Of a stretch of 36,948 nucleotides of DNA, positions 31,937-36,948 are shown piece by piece. The position numbers and the translations under genes are program-made. Origin of the DNA: Terriglobia bacterium (lineage in GTDB: Bacteria; Acidobacteriota; Terriglobia; 20CM-2-55-15); the NCBI GenBank assembly GCA_036496425.1, contig DASXLG010000145.1, forward strand, positions 1-36,948, written 5' to 3'. Within the stretch, counting starts at the first letter, position 1, and every line of letters begins with the position of its first letter. The notes under the pieces were generated by a model that was given only the letters and a program-made list of their open reading frames with translations, had not been told where the DNA came from and ran no database searches.

Positions 31937-32524
31937 TCAAGCCGCATCAACCACGGACCGGCTGGTCTGATGCTGGTTCAAAACCTCCGCCGCGATCTTC
32001 TTGCTCAGGTAGACCTTGGACTCGCGATTGTCGCGCAGGTGACGCTGGAACTTCACGACGTCAAAGTTGAGATGATCGAGCGTGGCACGCATTCCATAAA
32101 AACGATTCTTCGTTTTGACGACCAATTCATGGTAGCCGTGCGCATGCGCCCATTCTTCCTGCTGCTCCGTGAGCGCGCGATATCGCCGCTGTCCGCGCCA
32201 TTCCTCGCGCGTTCCGCCGATCCAGCTATAGAAGATTTTGCGGTTCGCAAACTCGACGACATCGCTAAGCTGGCCCACAAGATCCGACAATTTGACGTTG
32301 GTCTCGTGGGCCCGCAACTCGTGGCCGATTTTATAGGCGACCGGAATCAGCACGCCCTCATCGTCTTCCGCCATCGAGAGAAGGATCAGGTGCTCGCGGT
32401 CCTTCAAGCGGCTGACGATCTCGTCCGCCGTTTTCTTGATCTTGAACTCCGTGAAATATTCTTCAATGTACTGGGCTTCGAGCGCGCCGGACTCCAGCGA
32501 ATACTGCCGAATAATATGTTCCAT
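31937..32524 (-). CDS. GNAT-type N-acetyltransferase-like protein
   Basis: A 195-residue protein. The segment VAYKIGHELRAHETNVKLSDLVG, then FYSWIGGTREEWRGQRRYRALTEQQEEWAHAHGYHELVVKTKNRF resembles the acetyl-CoA-binding core of GNAT enzymes (R/Q-x-x-G-x-G/A-type loop followed by the helix and the AHAHGYHELVVKT strand). In this protein the loop is RGQRRYR. The C-terminal part is charged and ends DAA. The substrate is unknown. It lies 9 nt downstream of the small membrane protein gene on the same strand, so the two form a pair. Confidence 0.65.
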   Translation of the reverse strand: MEHIIRQYSLESGALEAQYIEEYFTEFKIKKTADEIVSRLKDREHLILLSMAEDDEGVLIPVAYKIGHELRAHETNVKLSDLVGQLSDVVEFANRKIFYSWIGGTREEWRGQRRYRALTEQQEEWAHAHGYHELVVKTKNRFYGMRATLDHLNFDVVKFQRHLRDNRESKVYLSKKIAAEVLNQHQTSRSVVDAA

Positions 32525-32533
32525 TCACTTAGA

Positions 32534-33040
32534 TCATAACGGCGGCTTCACTCGCTCGTAAAGCATCGGAACGCAGCGGGTAGGCAAAGTGAGTGCAACA
32601 GTCAGGCCATAACTCGTCTTGACAAGCAGATGTGCCTCACCGGAAGCACGGCTGAGTTCCTCGATCTGGGTGACGTTCCGATATGCCGTTTTTCGCAGCG
32701 CCAATCCCGAGCGACCCGTGGTCACAAAGAACTCCGGATAGAGCCCGGCGAATTGCCGCAGCAGCAACACCAGACCAAACGCATACACGACCGCCTCGAT
32801 GACAAATTCCATAGCCACCCCGGCGGGATTGACGAAGCCTCGATGGTAATAGACACCATGTATGAAAGCCGTCGTCCAGGCCGTAACGGCGCCGATCACT
32901 ACGACATTCGCGGCCGTCGGCCATCGTTTATGCGACAGACCAACCGGTTTAGGAAGGCGCAGCAGAATCCTGAAGAGCAGCGTGTAAGGAATGACCACGA
33001 CGAGAAACGCAAAGACGAGCGAAGATATCCACGAAGGCAC
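32534..33040 (-). CDS. Small membrane protein, unknown
   Basis: A 168-residue protein with about three hydrophobic segments in the first 100 residues (SLVFAFLVVVIPYTLLFRILL, VVVIGAVTAWTTAFIHGVYY, FVIEAVVYAFGLVLLL) and a soluble C-terminal part. No family is recognised. The start is GTG 33040, just after an in-frame stop, so no earlier start is possible. It precedes the GNAT-like gene by 9 nt. The addA gene ends about 34 nt upstream on the same strand. Confidence 0.65.
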   Translation of the reverse strand: MPSWISSLVFAFLVVVIPYTLLFRILLRLPKPVGLSHKRWPTAANVVVIGAVTAWTTAFIHGVYYHRGFVNPAGVAMEFVIEAVVYAFGLVLLLRQFAGLYPEFFVTTGRSGLALRKTAYRNVTQIEELSRASGEAHLLVKTSYGLTVALTLPTRCVPMLYERVKPPL

Positions 33041-33061
33041 AGTCCATTATCTGTGTATTCC

Positions 33062-33081
33062 ACGTCATTCGCGGCTAAAAA
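33062..33081. repeat. Solo arm resembling palindrome C
   Basis: ACGTCATTCGCGGCTAAAAA matches the right arm of palindrome C (27110-27129) at 17 of 20 positions. It contains the addA stop codon (33075-33077). No inverse partner is nearby. Confidence 0.5.
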
Positions 33082-36000
33082 GTACCCCAGCATCGTTCAC
33101 GGAAGCCGCACTCCACGCGGTCACAATAGCTCCGGTCTGCAGCGGGCCAGTCGTCACGATCGAGCGCCTCGAAATACCGCGAGAACAGTTTCCGCAACCG
33201 GCTTTCGGCTTCGTCACGTGCATACTCGCGGCGGATGATTTTCATCGGCGCTTTCAGATACCACAATTCTGCAACGGCGCGATCGGTTCCAAGCGCCTTC
33301 ATCAAGGCCAAACCATAAGCGGTCATCTGGATCTCGTAGGCCGTCTCGCCAGGCTCATGCCAGACCGCATACTTGTAATCGATGACGCGCGGGAGGTCTC
33401 CGCCGACAGCGGCGTCCATCCGTCCTCGAACCCAGCAATCTTTGCCATTGACGGGGAGATGCATGATGAACGGCAGCTCGCGTTCCGGATCCGCGGCTGC
33501 AAGTTCAAGCCAGGCCGAACTTTCGAATACATTTTCGAGGTCCGGAACGCCTGCCTCTTTGAGCACCGCGGCCGCCGGAGGTTTCACCGCCGTTTCGAGG
33601 AAGTTGTGGGCAATCGACCCAAGCTTCATTTGCGGCGTGTCTCCCGACGGTTCGCAGCCGGGTTCCGGTAAACCGAGGATGCGCGTCCAATGGAAGAACC
33701 GGAAGCAGCCGTTCAATGCGCCGAGATCGGAAGGAGTCATGTCCAGTTCCGGAACCGGCCGCGGCCCCGGCGGCCGGGGGATATCGGGCTCGGCGACAAG
33801 AATCGCGTCCGTTGCAAACGTAAGCTGCTCCGGCACATTCAATTGAGAAGCCGGCAGAACCTTGATCCAGAATCCTTTGAATCGCACAGTCTGAGATTTG
33901 CCGGCGCGGGCCGCAGCGATGGCCGCGGAGTTCACACTCTCGAAGACCTGGCCGATCCACTGCAGCCAGGGACCTCCCTGTTTTGAAAATCCTTCACCGA
34001 GGACCAGCATTTTTCTGGCGCGGGTGACGGCGACATAGAGCAGGCGTTTTTCTTCTTCATATTGCTGGTCGTCTTCCCAGCGCTTTTCCTGAAGCACCAG
34101 CGCGTGCGGCAGCGGTTTGCGGTGCAATCCATATGCAGCGCCGGCGAGCAGCCCCCAGCGGTCACTGAAGAACGTCCGCTCGCCGGAACTCCGGCCGGTG
34201 CGGGCCGCAAGATCCGGGATGATCACAATGTCGAATTCGAGCCCCTTCGCCTGATGAATGGTCAATACGCGCACCACTTCATCCGCCTGCGAAACGATCT
34301 GCGCTTCGGACTCCCGGACGCTGGTGTCGTGCGCGCGCTCGCGGAGATAGCGCACCACGTCGTCCAGCGCCGTCGTCCCCTGCCTGCCGAGTTCACGCGT
34401 GATCTCAATCAGCTTGCCGATATTGGCGGCACGCTGCGGCCCGTTTTTCTGCCCGATCATGACGGCGTCGAAATCTGTCCTGCGGATGATGTCCTGAAGG
34501 ATCTCGGCGGCAGTGGCGGTGTCGCGTTTGCCGGACCAATGAGAAAGCAACTCTTCGAAAAGATCCGGGGGCGCAGGCGAGACGCTGCCGGCCAGTTGCT
34601 GGAAGGTCATGCCGAAGAGCGAAGAGGTGAGAACTGTCGCGCGAAGGAGCTCATCGCCGGGACGCAGAACGAGTTCCAGAAACGCGATCAGATCGGAGAT
34701 TTCGGATTTCTGGTAGAACGCTGTGCCTTGCACGACGTAGACCGGAATCTCATGAGCTTCAAGGGCGGAAAGATAAACCTCGACGTTCGTCATCGCCCGC
34801 ATCAGGAGCGCGACCTCTCTCCAGGACCGGATCCGCCCGGAGGCTTTCCATTGTTTGAGGAGCCGTGCGATCGCTTCGGCCTCCATTTCGCGGCCTTTCG
34901 CCGCCTTCGCTCCTTCTTCAGCTGCAACGTAAGTAATGCCGAGGAATTCCGCCTCCGATTTCGGTTTCAATCGGTCGGCCTCGCTAAAACGGACGCGGTA
35001 TGAAAAATCGATGCCGCCTGGATCGGCGTCCATGACCTTGCCCCTGCCATCCATCATCCGGCTGCAAAGCTGGTTCGAAAATTCCACGATCGGGGCGGCG
35101 GAACGATAGTTGTCCTGCAAATGCTGGACATCGCCGCCTTCCTCGCGAATGCGGTTCAGCATCCGGAAGAACACAGTGACACGGGCCCGCCGGAATCGAT
35201 AGATCGATTGCTTGGGGTCGCCGACGATCATCAGTTTCTGCGGACTCAGGCGGCCGGGCTGCAGCGGATCCTCCGCGAGGAGCGAGATAATGTCCGCCTG
35301 TACCTCGTCCGTGTCCTGAAACTCGTCGACCAGCAAAGCCTGAAACCGATTCTGGTAATGCCGCCGGATCGTGTCGTCGTCTTTCAGGAGATTACGGACT
35401 GCCAGCAGAAGATCGTCGAAGTCCATGGCACCGGCGGCGCGCTTCTTCGTCCGGAATCTGCCGGTGGATAAAGCCACGAGGCTGGAGAGGCGTTCCGCCG
35501 CGGCAACACCTGCGATTTGTCCGACGCGCGGAAGCAGGGCATTCGGATCGTCCCGTTTGCGCAGAGCGTGCTTTGCTTTTCTGCCTTCGAGTTCGTCCGC
35601 GAGCTCGCCGACCTTCTGAAAATCGGCGCCGCCATAAGGACGAACCTCATCCGCGATCTCTTTCTCGATCTCCGCTGCGGCGCGTCGCTGATCTTCGATA
35701 CGCGACCTCAGCCAGTCTTCGCCGGCGCCGAGGCTGTTCAGCCAGTAGCCGGCTGACACGACAGTCTCCACCAGGCCTTCGAATCCAAAGTCGCCAAAGA
35801 GCTGTTCAACATCTTCGTTGCCGGAACGGATTTCCTGGCGGATTGTTTCACGGGCCGCCTCGCGAGCCAAGTCGAGACTTCGCTGTTCATCCAAAATGGT
35901 AAATCCGGGATCGATGCCGGCCCCGAAGCCGCGCTCGCGAAGAAGAATGCCGCAGAATCCGTGGATGGTGGAGATCGGCGCGACCGGCAAAAGCGCAATC

Positions 36001-36209
36001 GTTTTCATCCAGTGACCCGGCTTTGCGTAGAGCGCCGAACGGATTCTCTCTCGCATCTCCGCAGCGGCTTTCTCCGTGAAGGTGACGGCCGCGATGCGAA
36101 GAGGATCGCTTCCGCGTTCGAGCAGTTCGAGATACACCTCGACCAGCCGCCGGGTCTTGCCTGTACCCGCGCTGGCCAGGACAACCGTGTTTTTATCGAA
36201 CGTGCTCAT
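33075..36209 (-). CDS. addA: AddA-like helicase-nuclease (UvrD family, Fe-S nuclease)
   Basis: The 1044-residue enzyme is a SF1A helicase fused to a nuclease, the AddA/RecB type that resects double-strand breaks. Helicase motifs in order: Walker A ASAGTGKTRR, motif Ia VTFTEKAAAEMRER, motif II LLVDEFQDTDEVQ, motif III VGDPKQSIYRFRRA, motif V TIHQAKGLEFDIVIIPDL, motif VI LLYVAVTRARKML. The C-terminal PD-(D/E)XK nuclease shows GRMDAAV...VIDYKYA. A Cys in LNGCFRFFHW and the late Cys trio CDRVECGFRERCW would ligate a 4Fe-4S cluster, as in Fe-S-type AddB and Cas4-like nucleases. It is shorter than Bacillus AddA. ATG 36209 is only 7 nt from palindrome F and lacks a ribosome site. Confidence 0.92.
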   Translation of the reverse strand: MSTFDKNTVVLASAGTGKTRRLVEVYLELLERGSDPLRIAAVTFTEKAAAEMRERIRSALYAKPGHWMKTIALLPVAPISTIHGFCGILLRERGFGAGIDPGFTILDEQRSLDLAREAARETIRQEIRSGNEDVEQLFGDFGFEGLVETVVSAGYWLNSLGAGEDWLRSRIEDQRRAAAEIEKEIADEVRPYGGADFQKVGELADELEGRKAKHALRKRDDPNALLPRVGQIAGVAAAERLSSLVALSTGRFRTKKRAAGAMDFDDLLLAVRNLLKDDDTIRRHYQNRFQALLVDEFQDTDEVQADIISLLAEDPLQPGRLSPQKLMIVGDPKQSIYRFRRARVTVFFRMLNRIREEGGDVQHLQDNYRSAAPIVEFSNQLCSRMMDGRGKVMDADPGGIDFSYRVRFSEADRLKPKSEAEFLGITYVAAEEGAKAAKGREMEAEAIARLLKQWKASGRIRSWREVALLMRAMTNVEVYLSALEAHEIPVYVVQGTAFYQKSEISDLIAFLELVLRPGDELLRATVLTSSLFGMTFQQLAGSVSPAPPDLFEELLSHWSGKRDTATAAEILQDIIRRTDFDAVMIGQKNGPQRAANIGKLIEITRELGRQGTTALDDVVRYLRERAHDTSVRESEAQIVSQADEVVRVLTIHQAKGLEFDIVIIPDLAARTGRSSGERTFFSDRWGLLAGAAYGLHRKPLPHALVLQEKRWEDDQQYEEEKRLLYVAVTRARKMLVLGEGFSKQGGPWLQWIGQVFESVNSAAIAAARAGKSQTVRFKGFWIKVLPASQLNVPEQLTFATDAILVAEPDIPRPPGPRPVPELDMTPSDLGALNGCFRFFHWTRILGLPEPGCEPSGDTPQMKLGSIAHNFLETAVKPPAAAVLKEAGVPDLENVFESSAWLELAAADPERELPFIMHLPVNGKDCWVRGRMDAAVGGDLPRVIDYKYAVWHEPGETAYEIQMTAYGLALMKALGTDRAVAELWYLKAPMKIIRREYARDEAESRLRKLFSRYFEALDRDDWPAADRSYCDRVECGFRERCWGTF

Positions 36210-36216
36210 GGGCGAT

Positions 36217-36419
36217 GAGATGACAATCCCCGCCTTTCAAAGGCGGGGTGGCTGCGCCATTAACAAAATGGTCCGTTCCTTAGCGGCGCAGACGGGGCGG
36301 TTAGGAACTTCAACAAAATTAGGTGCGCTTCGCGGTTCGTTGATAACCGCCCCGCCCGATCGTTCTAACGTTTGATCGCTCGGGCACCCCGCCTTGGAAA
36401 GGCGGGGAATGTCCATCTC
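36217..36419. repeat. Palindrome F: multi-hairpin element between addB and addA
   Basis: The ends (36217-36250 and 36385-36419) are inverted copies, each also a hairpin by itself: CCCCGCCTTTCAAAGGCGGGG at 36228-36248 and a near-identical one at 36387-36407. Inside, GGGGCGGTTA (36294-36303) pairs with TAACCGCCCC (36344-36353), and a TGCGCC/GGCGCA pair brackets CCATT/AATGG. About 203 nt of nested stems, in the gap between two same-strand genes; no open frame inside. No transposase is present. Confidence 0.85.
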
Positions 36420-36439
36420 ATTGACTTTTCGTACAACTC

Positions 36440-36948
36440 TCATGTTCCATACAGCCGGCAGAGCCGGCGATAGTCACAGTTACTGCAGCCTTGCCGGTCC
36501 GCCGGATCGGGGGCGAGGCGGCCCTCCGCCACTTTCTCCACTAATTCTTCGATGCGGATCCGGACGTCCTCGAAGACGGCCGTATCGATCGCGTGCGAAA
36601 CAACAGGCGTGCCCGGAGAGCGCAGCAGCAGATATCGGCCTTCGATGCGCACGGCGGAATCGGCGCCAAGGGCGTTCGCCGCGAGATAGGCATATACCGG
36701 AATCTGGAAGGATTGCTTCAGCTGCTTCGTCGTCGCACTCGAGGCGGCCGAATATTTGAAATCATCGATCCGGAGCGCATCGATTTGTCCGCCCTCGCGG
36801 TGCACGGCAACGTGATCGGGTTTTCCGGCAAGCGTGACGCGGCCAATCGCCGCCGGCGGCAGAGGCGCGTCCAGCCAGGCGGGCTCGGTCTTGAAACCGG
36901 CTGCCGCATCGCGCACGGCAAACTCCACATACCGGTTCAGAACGCTGA
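36440..36948 (-). CDS. addB: AddB-like nuclease, C-terminal part (runs off right edge)
   Basis: The frame is open to the right edge, so the N-terminal helicase-like part is outside the window; 168 residues are visible. They form a PD-(D/E)XK nuclease of the RecB/AddB type: GKPDHVAVHREGG, IDDFKYSAASS (the D-x-K core), and QIPVYAYLAAN. The last residues CSNCDYRRLCRLYG hold three Cys for a 4Fe-4S cluster; the fourth Cys would be upstream, outside the window. It precedes addA on the same strand, as expected for the AddAB complex, but with a 230-nt gap filled by palindrome F instead of the usual tight coupling. Confidence 0.85.
   Translation of the reverse strand, partial: SVLNRYVEFAVRDAAAGFKTEPAWLDAPLPPAAIGRVTLAGKPDHVAVHREGGQIDALRIDDFKYSAASSATTKQLKQSFQIPVYAYLAANALGADSAVRIEGRYLLLRSPGTPVVSHAIDTAVFEDVRIRIEELVEKVAEGRLAPDPADRQGCSNCDYRRLCRLYGT

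Noticed and set aside
1-36948. tRNA, rRNA, CRISPR array, integrase or prophage genes
   Set aside because: None could be recognised by motif or structure on either strand.

Overview
The window is a GC-rich bacterial chromosomal segment with dense genes on both strands and no rRNA, tRNA, CRISPR array or recognisable transposase. The following traits suggest a soil-type member of the Acidobacteriota: secreted proteins with Gly/Arg/Gln-rich linkers just after the signal peptide, a cytochrome c/PQQ beta-propeller fusion, a CHAT-domain protein, YhaO/YhaN, AddAB and many palindromic intergenic repeats. The phylum is an inference from style, not from a marker gene.

Left part (1-9130): the C-terminal half of a CHAT caspase-like protein, then a cyclic-nucleotide-binding protein overlapping an AI-2E-family permease. 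Next come a reverse-strand PLP-dependent cysteine-synthase-like enzyme and a forward pair, a two-TM-type ion channel overlapping glucose-6-phosphate dehydrogenase. A reverse operon follows, transcribed right to left: cupin, WYL-domain regulator, cystathionine beta-synthase with CBS pair, and a small CxxC protein.

Middle (9131-25000): a TetR-regulated tripartite RND efflux operon (regulator, adaptor, pump, outer-membrane factor). It is followed by a decayed Phd/VapC toxin-antitoxin remnant, the YhaO-YhaN nuclease/ATPase pair, a cluster of tiny membrane or hypothetical genes, a pentapeptide-repeat protein translationally coupled to phosphoglycerate mutase, and a secreted PEBP-family protein. 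Then come several mini-proteins, two of them with C-x2-C motifs, and an intact VapBC-type module.

Right part (25000-36948): a secreted cytochrome c/PQQ propeller protein, a secreted helical protein with LTxxQ repeats, a small Cys-rich protein, a relic of a response-regulator receiver domain, an exported amidase, and a Thr/Pro-rich secreted protein. These are followed by a thioredoxin-like [2Fe-2S] ferredoxin, a GNAT protein, a membrane protein, and the AddA/AddB helicase-nuclease genes. AddB runs off the right edge.

The most unusual layer is intergenic. Six palindromic elements lie at 2472-2559, 22654-22711, 27032-27127, 28440-28520, 31743-31918 and 36217-36419. Two of them (2472-2559 and 28440-28520) appear to be diverged copies of one family. 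One is a perfect 40-bp inverted repeat, one has 52-bp arms and supplies the last codons of the ferredoxin gene, and one is a multi-hairpin element wedged between addB and addA. I see no clear new defence operon. The best candidates for new biology are these mobile or structured palindromes, the CHAT/cNMP/permease trio, and the cupin/WYL/CBS/CxxC operon.
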